The notes: generated by a model from the sequence alone, not told the origin. Shown: positions 8,517-18,310, numbered from the stretch's first letter. The stretch is DNA of 64,000 nt from Streptomyces hiroshimensis (GCF_014650335.1 NZ_BMUT01000005.1:1-64000); one strand, 5' to 3'. Translations and numbers: made by a program.

Positions 8517-10738
8517 TTGGCGGACTCGTCCTTGGTCTCGTCGGCCTTGTCGCCGTCCTCGCCCTCGATCACGGGGACGAGGGAGAGCTTGCCGCGCTGG
8601 TCGATCTCGGCGATCTCGACCTGGACCTTCTGGCCCACGCCGAGCACGTCCTCGACGTTCTCCACGCGCTTGCCGCCGGCGAGCTTGCGGATCTGCGAGA
8701 TGTGCAGCAGGCCGTCCTTGCCCGGCATGAGGGAGACGAAGGCACCGAAGGTGGTGGTCTTGACGACCGTACCCAGGTAGCGCTCGCCGACCTCCGGCAT
8801 GGTCGGGTTGGCGATGCCGTTGATCGTGGCGCGGGCGGCCTCGGCGGCCGGGCCGTCGGCGGCACCGATGTAGATGGTGCCGTCGTCCTCGATCGTGATC
8901 TCGGCGCCGGTGTCCTCCTGGATCTGGTTGATCATCTTGCCCTTGGGGCCGATGACCTCACCGATCTTGTCCACGGGGATCTTGACGGTGATGATCCGCG
9001 GGGCGTTGGGGGACATCTCGTCCGGCGTGTCGATCGCTTCCATCATCACGTCGAGGATGTGGAGGCGGGCGTCACGGGCCTGCTTGAGGGCCGCGGCCAG
9101 GACGGAGGCCGGGATGCCGTCCAGCTTGGTGTCGAGCTGGAGGGCGGTCACGAACTCCTTGGTGCCGGCGACCTTGAAGTCCATGTCGCCGAAGGCGTCC
9201 TCCGCACCGAGGATGTCGGTGAGGGCGACGTAGTGCGTCTTGCCGTCGATCTCCTGGGAGATCAGGCCCATGGCGATGCCGGCGACGGGGGCCTTCAGGG
9301 GCACACCGGCGTTCAGCAGCGACATGGTGGAGGCGCAGACCGAGCCCATGGACGTCGAGCCGTTGGAGCCCAGCGCCTCGGAGACCTGGCGGATGGCGTA
9401 GGGGAACTCCTCGCGCGTCGGCAGCACGGGCACGATGGCCCGCTCGGCCAGGGCGCCGTGGCCGATCTCGCGGCGCTTCGGCGAACCGACGCGGCCGGTC
9501 TCGCCGACGGAGTACGGCGGGAAGTTGTAGTTGTGCATGTAGCGCTTGCGGGTCACCGGGGAGAGGGTGTCCAGCTGCTGCTCCATGCGGAGCATGTTGA
9601 GGGTGGTGACGCCCAGGATCTGGGTCTCGCCACGCTCGAACAGGGCGGAGCCGTGAACGCGCGGGATGGCCTCGACCTCGGCGGCGAGCGTACGGATGTC
9701 CGTCACGCCGCGGCCGTCGATGCGCTTCTTCTCCTTGATGACACGCTCACGGACCAGGGACTTGGTCAGCGAGCGGTACGCGGCGGAGATCTCCTTCTCG
9801 CGGCCCTCGAACTCCGGCAGGAGCTTCTCGGCGGCGATCTCCTTGACGCGGTCGATCTCGGTCTCGCGCTCCTGCTTGCCGGCGATGGTGAGCGCCTGGG
9901 CGAGCTCGTCGCGGACGGCCTTGGTCAGGGCGGCCAGGACGTCGTCCTGGTAGTCCAGGAAGACCGGGAACTCACCCTCGGGCTTGGCGGCCTTGGAGGC
10001 GAGCTCGGACTGGGCGCGGCACAGGACCTTGATGAAGGGCTTCGCGGCCTCGAGACCGGCGGCGACGACCTCCTCGGTGGGGGCGTCGGCGCCGTCCTTG
10101 ACCAGCTGGATGGTCTTCTCGGTGGCCTCGGCCTCGACCATCATGATCGCGACGTCGCCGTCCTCCAGGACGCGGCCGGCCACGACCATGTCGAAGACGG
10201 CGTCCTCGAGCTCGGTGTGGGTCGGGAACGCCACCCACTGGCCCTTGATCAGAGCGACGCGGGTGGCGCCGATCGGACCGGAGAAGGGCAGGCCCGCGAG
10301 CTGCGTGGAGCAGGAGGCGGCGTTGATCGCGACCACGTCGTAGAGGTGGTCGGGGTTGAGCGCCATGATCGTCTCGACGATCTGGATCTCGTTGCGCAGG
10401 CCCTTCTTGAAGGAGGGGCGCAGCGGCCGGTCGATCAGACGGCAGGTGAGGACCGCGTCCTCGGAGGGGCGGCCCTCACGACGGAAGAAGGAGCCGGGGA
10501 TCTTGCCGGCCGCGTACATGCGCTCCTCGACGTCCACCGTCAGGGGGAAGAAGTCGAGCTGGTCCTTGGGCTTCTTGGAAGCCGAGGTGGCCGACAGCAC
10601 CATGGTGTCGTCGTCCAGGTACGCCACGGCGGAACCGGCGGCCTGCTTGGCCAGGCGGCCCGTCTCGAAGCGGATGGTGCGGGTGCCGAAGGCGCCGTTG
10701 TCGATGACGGCCTCGGCGTAGTGGGTCTCGTTCTCCAC
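8513..10738 (-). CDS. pnp: Polynucleotide phosphorylase
   Basis: A 741-aa 3'-5' phosphorolytic exoribonuclease, which in Streptomyces was also described as guanosine pentaphosphate synthetase. Two RNase PH domains flank an alpha-helical linker; the C-terminal part has a KH domain ([15 protein letters not shown]) and an S1 domain ([19 protein letters not shown]). GTG 10738 ([10 protein letters not shown]) is taken as start: GAGGAG lies 9 nt upstream and this matches the S. coelicolor N-terminus; the frame stays open 38 codons further but that part is intergenic. It follows rpsO, with a hairpin in between. Confidence 0.96.
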   Translation of the reverse strand: MENETHYAEAVIDNGAFGTRTIRFETGRLAKQAAGSAVAYLDDDTMVLSATSASKKPKDQLDFFPLTVDVEERMYAAGKIPGSFFRREGRPSEDAVLTCRLIDRPLRPSFKKGLRNEIQIVETIMALNPDHLYDVVAINAASCSTQLAGLPFSGPIGATRVALIKGQWVAFPTHTELEDAVFDMVVAGRVLEDGDVAIMMVEAEATEKTIQLVKDGADAPTEEVVAAGLEAAKPFIKVLCRAQSELASKAAKPEGEFPVFLDYQDDVLAALTKAVRDELAQALTIAGKQERETEIDRVKEIAAEKLLPEFEGREKEISAAYRSLTKSLVRERVIKEKKRIDGRGVTDIRTLAAEVEAIPRVHGSALFERGETQILGVTTLNMLRMEQQLDTLSPVTRKRYMHNYNFPPYSVGETGRVGSPKRREIGHGALAERAIVPVLPTREEFPYAIRQVSEALGSNGSTSMGSVCASTMSLLNAGVPLKAPVAGIAMGLISQEIDGKTHYVALTDILGAEDAFGDMDFKVAGTKEFVTALQLDTKLDGIPASVLAAALKQARDARLHILDVMMEAIDTPDEMSPNAPRIITVKIPVDKIGEVIGPKGKMINQIQEDTGAEITIEDDGTIYIGAADGPAAEAARATINGIANPTMPEVGERYLGTVVKTTTFGAFVSLMPGKDGLLHISQIRKLAGGKRVENVEDVLGVGQKVQVEIAEIDQRGKLSLVPVIEGEDGDKADETKDESAK

Positions 10739-10956
10739 CAGGGATATCTCCTCGTCTACGTCCCGGCCCGTGTGGCGGGGACGGTGGCGGAGGAGCGTCT
10801 GTGCTGGCCGGTCTTCGATCGAAGCACCCGGATTCCCTGATCCGGGGGCCACTACCGAGGACCGGCGGCGAGCTGAGCGCTCCCCCTCATACGGTTCGGC
10901 GTAGATGCCGTTGTGGAAACCAGACTACAAAGCTTCTGCTTTCCACGAGATACGCA

Positions 10957-10993
10957 AAGGGAGCGGCCCCCAGTCGGTGGGAACCGCTCCCTT
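10957..10993 (-). terminator. rpsO-pnp intercistronic hairpin
   Basis: A 10-bp perfect stem (AAGGGAGCGG / CCGCTCCCTT) with a 17-nt loop starts 10 nt after the rpsO stop. In S. coelicolor the equivalent rpsO-pnp hairpin acts as a partial terminator and RNase III site; the position here is the same, so the role is inferred by homology. Confidence 0.75.
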
Positions 10994-11002
10994 CACGGTG
11001 TC

Positions 11003-11290
11003 TTACTTGGCGCCGGCGGCACCGCGGCGGATGCCGAGGCGCTCGACCAGGGCGCGGAAGCGCGTGATGTCCTTCTTGGCCAGGTACTGCAGCAGGCGAC
11101 GGCGCTGACCGACCAGGAGCAGCAGGCCACGACGCGAGTGGTGGTCGTGCTTGTGCATCTTCAGGTGCTCGGTCAGGTCCGAGATGCGGCGGGTGAGCAT
11201 CGCGACCTGGACCTCGGGGGAGCCGGTGTCGCCCTCCTTGGTGGCGAACTCGGCCATGATCTGCTTCTTCGTAGCGGCGTCGAGCGACAC
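11003..11290 (-). CDS. rpsO: 30S ribosomal protein S15
   Basis: A 95-aa protein with the S15 pattern throughout: [35 protein letters not shown] and [15 protein letters not shown]. It binds 16S rRNA in the platform of the small subunit. It is the first gene of the leftward rpsO-pnp-M16-dapB unit, an order conserved in bacteria. The SD AAGGAG lies a few nt before the ATG. The long upstream region (11291-11603) should hold its promoter and any S15 autoregulatory site. Confidence 0.97.
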   Translation of the reverse strand: MSLDAATKKQIMAEFATKEGDTGSPEVQVAMLTRRISDLTEHLKMHKHDHHSRRGLLLLVGQRRRLLQYLAKKDITRFRALVERLGIRRGAAGAK

Positions 11291-11603
11291 GCGATACTCC
11301 TTCTGAGTGTCTTTTGGCCACCGAGTGCCCCTGGTCTCTTACTCAGGGGAGCTTCCGTTACTCGGGAGGCGGGGTCCGCTGGGCGCTGTCCCCAGAGACC
11401 CACGAAGGGCGCTCCGGAGGCGCGTACACAAACGGCCGTTGCACAGAGTACCAGCCCGGACCAGTCCACCTCGCCGGGAGGGGCGGATACGGGGCCCGGG
11501 GCGGGCCGCAGGAGAGCTTGGAGGGCCTGGGGCGGGCGCCTGGGGCGGCGGGCCGTCCCGCCCCATGCACCCGCCCGGCCCCGTGCTCCGCGTCTATACC
11601 GTC
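11291..11603. other. Intergenic region between rpsO and eccD
   Basis: This 313 bp gap upstream of rpsO and downstream of eccD holds no protein I recognise; the open frames here are not protein-like. It must contain the rpsO promoter, but no convincing -35/-10 pair stands out. One copy of the GCCCCATG repeat lies at 11560-11567, 37 nt beyond the eccD stop, in line with the position of this family elsewhere in the window. Confidence 0.6.
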
Positions 11604-13055
11604 CTATCCGGCCGACAGGCTGCGCGCCGCCGAGTACAGGTCGAGGACCGCGAGGCACAGCGGCACGAGCGCGAGGAGGAGGGCGCTCTCGGCGAGATCG
11701 GAGACACGCCCCCAAAAGGGTGACAGACCCCTGGCGGGGACGATCAGCGCGACGGCGGTGAGCAAGGCGCCACCGAGGGTGACGGCCGCGGCGAGCCAGA
11801 GCGTACGGACGTCGCCGGAGCCGCCCCCCGCGGCAGCGGCCGGCCGGAGGGAGAGGCCGAGGACGAGCAGGACGAGGGCGGCGAGACCCGCGCCGAGGAC
11901 GGCGGCGACCTGGGCGGTGTAGCGGAAGAGGCGGGCGCGCAGCAGCATCGCGAGGCCGGCGGTCAGGGCGAGGAGACGAGGCCAGGGGCTGCTGCCGGCG
12001 GCGAAGGCCAGAACGGCCGAGGAGGCCGTGACGAGCGTCGCGCAGCCGCCGACGAGGCCGAGCAGCAGCTCGTGGCCGCGGCGGACCTGTGCGGCGATGC
12101 GCTCGGCGTCGACGGGGTCGGGCCGCCGCCCGCCGTGGGAGGCCCCCCTGTCCCCGGTGACGGCGGAGCGGGGGGCCGCGTAGCCGATGGGGAGGCGGGC
12201 GACGCGGGCGGACAGGCCGGGCAGGAAGGCGACGGCCCCTATGGCGACGACGGCGCAGACCGCGGCGGCCCCGGACGGGCGGGCCTCGGTGAGGATCGCG
12301 CAGAAGGCCGCCACGGTGCCGGTGGCCGCGGCGGTGAAGGCGGCGACGAAGGGGGCGTCCCCGGCGGGCATGACGGCGACGAGCACGGCGGAGGCGACGA
12401 CGACGGCCGCGCAGCCCAGCAGGAACTGCAGCCGCCCGGCGCCCTCGCCCGCCCCCGGGCCGATGATCCCGGAGCCCGCGATCATCACGTGCGGGAGGGC
12501 GGCGAGGCCGAGGGCGACGGCGGAGGCGCGGTCGGCGTAGACCCGGGCCCGTACGCCCGCGAGGGCCGTCAGCAGCACGCCGGCGGCGGCCGCGACGGCG
12601 CCGGGCAGGCCGTGCATGTCATGCCGGGCGGGGTCGGCGAACCAGAGGGCGAGGCCCATGAGGGCGAGGAGCAGCGCTCCGCCCGCCAGGCCGCAGGCGC
12701 GCAGGAGGCCGTCGCTCCACAGCGTGTGGTCGCGGGTGACGGCGGAGGCGACGGCGTCGCTGACGTCGTCGTGCACGGCGGGCGGCAGCGACTCGGCGAA
12801 GGGGCGCAGCGCGAGCAGGTCGCCGTCCAGGACGCGCTGGGCGGCGAGCGAGCGGGCGCTGTCGAGGACGGTGCCGTCGCGGCGTACGAGGTGGTAGCCG
12901 GTGGGGGTGCCGGCCGGCTGGGTCTGGCCGGTCAGGCGCAGGATCTCCGGGTACACGTCGGCGACGGCGATGTCGTCCGGCAGGGCGACGTCGATCCGGC
13001 TGTCGGGCGCGACGACGGTCACTCTGCAGAAGCCGGTCGCAGCGGACGTACTCAC
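11604..13055 (-). CDS. eccD: T7SS integral membrane protein EccD
   Basis: A 483-aa protein with the EccD layout: an N-terminal ubiquitin-like domain (about residues 8-90, CRVTVVAPDSRIDVALPD onward), then about 11 hydrophobic segments from residue 125 to the end. In mycobacteria EccD dimers line the membrane pore of the ESX secretion complex. The gene is divergent from eccC across a 223 bp region with paired -10 elements. It stands alone in its leftward unit. Identification is firm by layout and by the adjacent eccC. Confidence 0.92.
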   Translation of the reverse strand: MSTSAATGFCRVTVVAPDSRIDVALPDDIAVADVYPEILRLTGQTQPAGTPTGYHLVRRDGTVLDSARSLAAQRVLDGDLLALRPFAESLPPAVHDDVSDAVASAVTRDHTLWSDGLLRACGLAGGALLLALMGLALWFADPARHDMHGLPGAVAAAAGVLLTALAGVRARVYADRASAVALGLAALPHVMIAGSGIIGPGAGEGAGRLQFLLGCAAVVVASAVLVAVMPAGDAPFVAAFTAAATGTVAAFCAILTEARPSGAAAVCAVVAIGAVAFLPGLSARVARLPIGYAAPRSAVTGDRGASHGGRRPDPVDAERIAAQVRRGHELLLGLVGGCATLVTASSAVLAFAAGSSPWPRLLALTAGLAMLLRARLFRYTAQVAAVLGAGLAALVLLVLGLSLRPAAAAGGGSGDVRTLWLAAAVTLGGALLTAVALIVPARGLSPFWGRVSDLAESALLLALVPLCLAVLDLYSAARSLSAG

Positions 13056-13127
13056 CTATCAGGCCCCTTGATTCACTTGGCTTCGCGAACACGGCAGTGC
13101 GGCTTCACTGTGCACGGATGTGCGGCC

Positions 13128-13164
13128 ACCCTATCGGGGCCGTATGCCCGTACGCCGATAGGAT
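13128..13164. promoter_or_regulatory. Divergent eccD/eccC promoters with shared palindrome
   Basis: The inverted repeat CTATCGG-N17-CCGATAG (13131-13137 and 13155-13161) carries a -10-like TAGGGT on the minus strand (13128-13133) and TAGGAT on the plus strand (13159-13164). These would start transcription about 65 bp ahead of eccD and about 110 bp ahead of eccC. Neither has a good -35 box; each -35 region overlaps the other promoter. A related arrangement lies between eccB and eccE. Confidence 0.5.
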
Positions 13165-13278
13165 CACCGTTCCGCGCATGGGGCCGTCGCCTTCGGGGCG
13201 ACAGGCGGCAGGCGGGTGTGCGCGCCGTGCCGCTGCCACGCGGAACTTACTTGCCGTGCGGAGGGGTTGAGGCATCCG

Positions 13279-16200
13279 GTGAGCCAGATCGTGGTCAGTC
13301 GTCCGCCGAGGGCCCTGCCGCCGGAGGTGCCCGGCGAGGCGATCCGGCTGGAGGCGCCGCCGGAGCTGCCGAGGGACCGTCAGGAGGGGCTGCTGATGCA
13401 GCTGCTGCCGACGCTCGGGATGGCCTCGTCGATGGTCTACTTCTTCATGCCGGGCGCCGCTCCGATGATGAAGATCATGGGCGTCCTGATGATGTGTTCG
13501 ACGCTCGGCATGACCGTGGCGATGATCGTCCGACACCGTCAGGGCACCCAGGGCCGGACCGCCGACATGCGCCGCGACTACCTCAAGTACCTCGCGCAGA
13601 CGCGGCGCACCGTGCAGCGCACCGCCAAGGCGCAGCGTGACGCGCAGTTCTATCTGCACCCCTCCCCCGAGCAGCTGTGGTCGGTGGTGGCCGAGGGCAC
13701 GCGTCTGTGGGAACGGCGCGCGAGCGACGAGGACTTCGCACAGGTCCGCATCGGGCTGGGCACGCAGCAGCTCGCGACGCCGCTGGTGGCGCCGGAGACG
13801 GCTCCGATAGACGAGCTGGAGCCACTGACGACGGGCGCGATGCAGCAGTTCCTGGCGGCGCACGGCTCGCTGGACGGCATGCCGGTGGCGCTGTCGTTGC
13901 GCGCCTTCTACCACGTGACGCTGTCGGGCGAGCCGGAGGCGGTGCACGGCACGGCGCGGGCGCTGGTGGCCCAGTTGGCGACGCTGCACTCGCCGGACGA
14001 CCTCGTCGTGGCCGTGGTCGCGGCACGGGGCGCGGCGTCGTACTGGGAGTGGACGAAGTGGCTGCCTCATGTGCAGGTGCCCGGGGCGGTGGACGGGGCC
14101 GGCGCACGGCGGCTGATCGGTGACGACCTGACGGAGCTGGAGGAGCTGCTGCGGCCGCGCCTGGAAGGGCGTACACGGTTCAGCCGGGACGGTCAGCCGC
14201 TGCTGGACCAGCCGCACGTCGTGGTCGTGCTGGACGGTGCCGCGGTGCCGGCGGACTCGGTGTTCGCGGCGCCCGAGGGGCTGCAGGGCGTGACCGTCCT
14301 CGAGGTGGTGACGGGGGATCTGGGCGAGCCGCGCGGCGGGCTGTCGGCCGTGGTACAGCCCGGTTCGCTGCGGCTGGAGTCGCAGGTCGCGGTCTACGAG
14401 GGGGTGCCGGACTCCCTCGCCATGGAGGCCGCCGAGGCGCTCGCGCGGCAGCTGGCGCCGCTGCGCATGGGCACGGGCGGCGACGGCGAGGAGCCGCTGC
14501 TGGCGAACCTGGACTTCACCGACCTGCTGGGGCTGGGTGACGCGGGCTCGGTGGACGTCACGCGCGCGTGGCGGCCGCGGTCGGCGGCGGAGCGGCTGCG
14601 CGTGCCGATCGGCGTCAGCGAGGACGGCGCTCCGGTGATGCTGGACCTCAAGGAGGCGGCGCAGGACGGCATGGGGCCGCACGGGCTGTGCGTCGGCGCG
14701 ACGGGCTCGGGCAAGTCCGAGCTGCTGCGCACCCTCGTCCTGGGCCTCGCGGTCACGCACAGCTCCGAGACGCTGAACTTCGTCCTCGCCGACTTCAAGG
14801 GCGGCGCGACCTTCGCGGGCATGTCGCGGATGCCGCACGTCGCGGCGGTCATCACCAACCTCGCCGACGACCTGACGCTGGTCGACCGCATGCGCGACTC
14901 GATCACCGGCGAGCTGCAGCGCCGGCAGGAGCTCCTGCGCGCGGCGGGCAACTACGCCAACATCCACGACTACGAGCGGGCGCGGGCGGCCGGTGCCGCG
15001 CTGGAGCCGCTGGCCTCACTCGTCCTGGTGATCGACGAATTCAGCGAGCTGTTGACGGCGAAGCCCGACTTCATCGACATGTTCATCCAGATCGGCCGCA
15101 TCGGCCGGTCCCTGGGCGTGCACCTGCTGCTGGCCTCGCAGCGCCTGGAGGAGGGCCGGCTGCGCGGCCTGGAGACGTACCTGTCGTACCGGATCGGCCT
15201 GCGGACGTTCTCGGCGGCGGAGTCCCGTACGGCGCTCGGGGTGCCGGACGCGTACCACCTGCCGTCGGTGCCGGGGTCCGGCTATCTGAAGTTCGGTACG
15301 GATGAGATGACGCGTTTCAAGGCGGCGTATGTCTCGGGCACGTACCGGTCGGCCGCGGGCACGGGGCCCGGCATGGGGCCCGGCGCGGGGCCGCTGCCGA
15401 TCGAGCGCCGGCCGGTCCTGTTCACCGCCGAGCCCGTCCCGGTCACCTACACCGCCGCGGCGCCCGCGGCACCGGCCGCGCCCGGGCCCGGCGACGACGC
15501 GCTGGCCGACACCGTCCTCGACGTGATCGTGCGCCGGCTCGAAGGCCAGGGCCCGCCGGCCCACCAGGTGTGGCTGGCGCCGCTGGAGCGGTCCGCGGCC
15601 CTCGACGAGCTCCTGCCGGCACTCTCGGTGGTGCCGGGCCGCGGCCTGACCGCACCGGAGCACCCGCGCCCCGGCCGGCTCAGCGTCCCGCTCGGCCTGG
15701 TCGACAAGCCCTTCGAGCAGCGGCGCGACGTCCTCCACCGCGACTTCTCGGGTGCGGCGGGCAACATGCTGGTCGTCGGCGGCCCCCAGTCCGGCAAGTC
15801 GACGCTGATGCGGACGCTGGTGTCGGCCTTCGCGCTGACGCACACACCGGCCGAGGTGCAGTTCTACGGGCTGGACTTCGGCGGCGGCGGGATGTCCGCG
15901 GTCGCCGGCCTGCCGCACGTGGGCGGCGTGGCGTCCCGGCTCGACCCCGAGCGCGTACGCCGTACGGTCGCCGAGGTGGCGGGCATCCTGGCCCGCCGCG
16001 AGGAGTACTTCCGGGCGCACGCGATCGACTCCATCGGCACCTACCGGCGGCTGCGGGCGACGGGCGAGATCACGGACCAGCCGTGGGGCGACGTCTTCCT
16101 GATCGTCGACGGGTGGGCCGGCTTCCGGCAGGAGTACGAGATGCTGGAGGGGGTCGTCGCCGACCTCGCGGCGCGCGGCCTCGGCTACGGCATCCATGTC

Positions 16201-17247
16201 GTCGTGACCGCCTCCCGCAGTATGGAGGTGCGCGCCTCCCTCAAGGACCAGCTCCTCAACCGCCTGGAGCTCCGGCTCGGCGACACCATGGACTCGGATT
16301 TCGACCGCAAGGTCGCCGCGAACGTCCCCGCCGGGGTCCCCGGCCGCGGCCAGCTCCCCGAGAAGCTCCACTTCATGGCCTCGCTGCCCCGTATCGACTC
16401 CGGCAGCGACCCCGAGACCCTCACGGACGGCACCGCCGCCATGGTGCGCGCCGTCAGCGAGGCGTGGGGCGGCCCCGGCGCACCCGGCGTGCGGCTCCTG
16501 CCGCGCCGGCTGCGCGCCGACGACCTGCCCAAGGGCTTCGAGCACCCGCAGCACGGAGTGGCCTTCGGCATCGACGAGACCGATCTGGAGCCGGTCTTCG
16601 TCGACTTCGACACGGACCCGTTCTTCCTCGTCTTCGGCGAGAGCGAGTCCGGCAAGACCGCCCTGCTGCGCCTTCTGGCCAAGCAGATCACGGAGCGCTA
16701 CGGCCCGGACGAGGCGAAGATCGTGGTCGGCGACTACCGGCGCACGCTCCTCGACGTCGTCCCCGACACGCACCTGCTCGAGTACGCGCCGATCGCCTCG
16801 GCCCTGACGGTGCACGCCGACGCCCTCAACCGCCTCATGGAACGGCGCGCCCCGCAGCCCGACATCACACCGCAGCAGCTGCGCGAGCGCAGCTGGTGGT
16901 CGGGCCCGCGTTTCTTCGTCATCGTCGACGACTACGAGCTCGTCTCCACCGGCAGCGGGAACCCGCTGGCCGTCCTGACCGAGAACCTCCCCTTCGCCCG
17001 CGACGTGGGGGTGCGCTTCATCATCGCGCGCAGCTCCGCCGGCGCGTCCCGGTCGATGTACGAGCCCTTCATGCAGCGTGTGAAGGAGCTGGGCGCCCAG
17101 GGCGTCCTGCTGTCCGGCGACCCCGGGGAGGGCGACCTGCTCGGCGGCGTGCGGCCGCAGGGAATGCCGCCGGGGCGCGGGTACTTCGTGTCGCGGAAGC
17201 GGGGGGTTCCGCTGGTGCAGGTGGGGTGGCTGCCGGAGGAGGTGTGA
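13279..17247 (+). CDS. eccC: T7SS ATPase EccC (FtsK/SpoIIIE type)
   Basis: A 1322-aa membrane-bound motor of the ESX system. Two transmembrane helices lie near residues 35-80 (LPTLGMASSMVYFFMPGAAP and MGVLMMCSTLGMTVAMIV), followed by three FtsK-type ATPase domains: P-loops GATGSGKSE near residue 474, GGPQSGKST near 833 and GESESGKTA near 1118, each with an acidic Walker B (LVIDEF, LIVDGW, VIVDDY). This is the fused EccCab form. Start: GTG 13279 (VSQIVV) has GAGG 6 nt upstream and matches the S. coelicolor protein; the frame is open 21 codons further. EccC binds Esx substrates through its C-terminal domain. Confidence 0.95.
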   Translation: MSQIVVSRPPRALPPEVPGEAIRLEAPPELPRDRQEGLLMQLLPTLGMASSMVYFFMPGAAPMMKIMGVLMMCSTLGMTVAMIVRHRQGTQGRTADMRRDYLKYLAQTRRTVQRTAKAQRDAQFYLHPSPEQLWSVVAEGTRLWERRASDEDFAQVRIGLGTQQLATPLVAPETAPIDELEPLTTGAMQQFLAAHGSLDGMPVALSLRAFYHVTLSGEPEAVHGTARALVAQLATLHSPDDLVVAVVAARGAASYWEWTKWLPHVQVPGAVDGAGARRLIGDDLTELEELLRPRLEGRTRFSRDGQPLLDQPHVVVVLDGAAVPADSVFAAPEGLQGVTVLEVVTGDLGEPRGGLSAVVQPGSLRLESQVAVYEGVPDSLAMEAAEALARQLAPLRMGTGGDGEEPLLANLDFTDLLGLGDAGSVDVTRAWRPRSAAERLRVPIGVSEDGAPVMLDLKEAAQDGMGPHGLCVGATGSGKSELLRTLVLGLAVTHSSETLNFVLADFKGGATFAGMSRMPHVAAVITNLADDLTLVDRMRDSITGELQRRQELLRAAGNYANIHDYERARAAGAALEPLASLVLVIDEFSELLTAKPDFIDMFIQIGRIGRSLGVHLLLASQRLEEGRLRGLETYLSYRIGLRTFSAAESRTALGVPDAYHLPSVPGSGYLKFGTDEMTRFKAAYVSGTYRSAAGTGPGMGPGAGPLPIERRPVLFTAEPVPVTYTAAAPAAPAAPGPGDDALADTVLDVIVRRLEGQGPPAHQVWLAPLERSAALDELLPALSVVPGRGLTAPEHPRPGRLSVPLGLVDKPFEQRRDVLHRDFSGAAGNMLVVGGPQSGKSTLMRTLVSAFALTHTPAEVQFYGLDFGGGGMSAVAGLPHVGGVASRLDPERVRRTVAEVAGILARREEYFRAHAIDSIGTYRRLRATGEITDQPWGDVFLIVDGWAGFRQEYEMLEGVVADLAARGLGYGIHVVVTASRSMEVRASLKDQLLNRLELRLGDTMDSDFDRKVAANVPAGVPGRGQLPEKLHFMASLPRIDSGSDPETLTDGTAAMVRAVSEAWGGPGAPGVRLLPRRLRADDLPKGFEHPQHGVAFGIDETDLEPVFVDFDTDPFFLVFGESESGKTALLRLLAKQITERYGPDEAKIVVGDYRRTLLDVVPDTHLLEYAPIASALTVHADALNRLMERRAPQPDITPQQLRERSWWSGPRFFVIVDDYELVSTGSGNPLAVLTENLPFARDVGVRFIIARSSAGASRSMYEPFMQRVKELGAQGVLLSGDPGEGDLLGGVRPQGMPPGRGYFVSRKRGVPLVQVGWLPEEV

Positions 17248-17333
17248 CGGGAGGGACGTGTCACGGGAGGACGCATGCGGGAGGACGTATGGCGGCAGGA
17301 CGTATGGCGGGAGGACGTATGGCGGGAGAGGGC
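17248..17333 (+). repeat. Tandem 15-bp repeat after eccC
   Basis: Directly after the eccC stop come five and a half units of CGGGAGGACGTATGG (lengths 16, 14, 15, 15, 15 and a partial unit). Each full late unit contains GGAGG followed 4 nt later by ATG, i.e. a ribosome-binding site plus start codon. The ATGs at 17289, 17304 and 17319 are in one frame, but the frame they open does not resemble a protein. Probably a slippage-generated repeat. Confidence 0.8.
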
Positions 17334-17507
17334 ATTGTCCCCGTGGCCGGCTTTCCGTGCGAGCGCTTTGCGAATCGCCTCTGCCGCGGTTCCATCGGGA
17401 GTACGCTGCTCACGAATGTTGCCCCTGCAGGCGCCGACCGGCCCCAACTGGCCCGGCGCCGCGGCGATCCGGCGGAAATTGCGCACCCGAAAGGCGGCCC
17501 CTGCCCC

Positions 17508-17738
17508 ATGGACGAACGCGAGAAGGACGAGCTGTACGCCCGCGACATCTCCGGTCTCGAATGGCTGAGTGCGCCCGAGGCCGCGGAGGACGAGGAGCGC
17601 GTCGAGATCGCCTACTTCTCCGACGGTGCAGTGGCGATGCGGTCCTCGACCGACCCCGGCACCGTGCTGCGCTATACCCCGGCCGAATGGCGGGCGTTCG
17701 TGCTGGGTGCGCGTGACGGCGAGTTCGACCTGAAGTGA
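17508..17738 (+). CDS. DUF397 domain protein
   Basis: A 76-aa protein whose second half fits the DUF397 pattern common in Streptomyces: VEIAYFSDGAVAMRSSTDPG followed by a YTPAEWRAFVLGARDGEFD ending. DUF397 proteins usually sit beside a helix-turn-helix regulator and act in antitoxin-like pairs (WhiJ-type loci); none is present here. Start ATG 17508 is the only sensible one, but the SD is weak, with GGCGG 8-12 nt upstream. It lies 260 bp after eccC, so it may be read with eccC or from its own promoter. A link to secretion is only by position. Confidence 0.75.
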   Translation: MDEREKDELYARDISGLEWLSAPEAAEDEERVEIAYFSDGAVAMRSSTDPGTVLRYTPAEWRAFVLGARDGEFDLK

Positions 17739-17746
17739 ACGCGCCT

Positions 17747-17782
17747 GGGGGCGGACCGCCGGATTGCCGGCAGGCCGCCCCC
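17747..17782. terminator. Bidirectional terminator between DUF397 gene and esxA
   Basis: GGGGGCGG and CCGCCCCC form an 8-bp outer stem around an inner GCCGG-ATTG-CCGGC stem. It sits 9 nt after the DUF397 stop and 55 nt from the end of esxA, between convergent genes. Confidence 0.75.
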
Positions 17783-17837
17783 GTTGCCGTGTCGCGGATC
17801 GGCAGACACGGATCGGCGGACACGGATCAGTAGCTGA

Positions 17838-18146
17838 TCAGTAGCTGATGTCGAACAGCTGTGACGCCTTCTTGTCCGTCGCGTGAAAGTGCTCGCCGCC
17901 CTGCTGAACCAGGTCCGCGACCTGCTTCAGCGTCTGCTGGATGTGCGCGCTCCGCCGCCGGAACTCCGCATCCACCTGCAGCATCATCTGGTGGGCCTCG
18001 CCCTCCCAGCCGGCCGCGACCTTGTTCACGGCGTTGCGCATGGATTCCAGCTCGCGCTCGATCACGCCCGCGGCCTTCTTGATGTCGCTGGCCGTGGTCT
18101 GAAGGGAGCTGTAATTGACTACAAGCTCTCCGCCCTGATCTGACAT
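17838..18146 (-). CDS. esxA: WXG100 secreted protein EsxA
   Basis: A 102-aa all-helical WXG100 protein: helix-turn-helix hairpin with the WEG turn at WEGEA in the middle (about residue 47). It should pair with EsxB and be exported by the ESX machine; in S. coelicolor the EsxA/EsxB pair is reported to be secreted and needed for normal sporulation. Start ATG 18146 (MSDQGGELVV). The C-terminus ends QLFDISY; the 11 bp around the stop codon are directly repeated just after it. It lies 157 bp after esxB, the gap being filled by 14-bp tandem repeats. Confidence 0.93.
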   Translation of the reverse strand: MSDQGGELVVNYSSLQTTASDIKKAAGVIERELESMRNAVNKVAAGWEGEAHQMMLQVDAEFRRRSAHIQQTLKQVADLVQQGGEHFHATDKKASQLFDISY

Positions 18147-18180
18147 GTGTCCCCACCCTCTGTGGTGCTGCTCAACGGTC

Positions 18181-18310
18181 GAGTCGAAATGGCCGAGTCG
18201 AAATGATGTGACGGGCAGAAGTGCCCGGCCGGATCCGTACCGCCGGACCAGTGCTTCCGGACCCGCAAGTCCGGATCCGTACTTCCGGACCCGTACTTCC
18301 GGATCAGTAG
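18181..18310 (-). repeat. 14-bp tandem repeats between esxB and esxA
   Basis: Two repeat tracts share a 14-bp period. At 18181-18208, GAGTCGAAATG occurs twice at a distance of 14. At 18231-18310, GGAYCCGTACTTCC-like units run five times with small changes, and a sixth partial unit overlaps the esxB stop. The period is not a multiple of 3, so the tract is not coding. It may be simple slippage or a structured spacer in the esxB-esxA message. Confidence 0.85.

Noticed and set aside
8498-10840. 780-codon plus-strand frame opposite pnp
   Set aside because: Shadow of pnp in a GC-rich third-position frame; no domain pattern.
17258-17716. Protein starting in the tandem repeat (MREDVWRQDVWRED...)
   Set aside because: The repeated start arises from the 15-bp DNA repeat and the frame overlaps the DUF397 gene in another frame without domain character.
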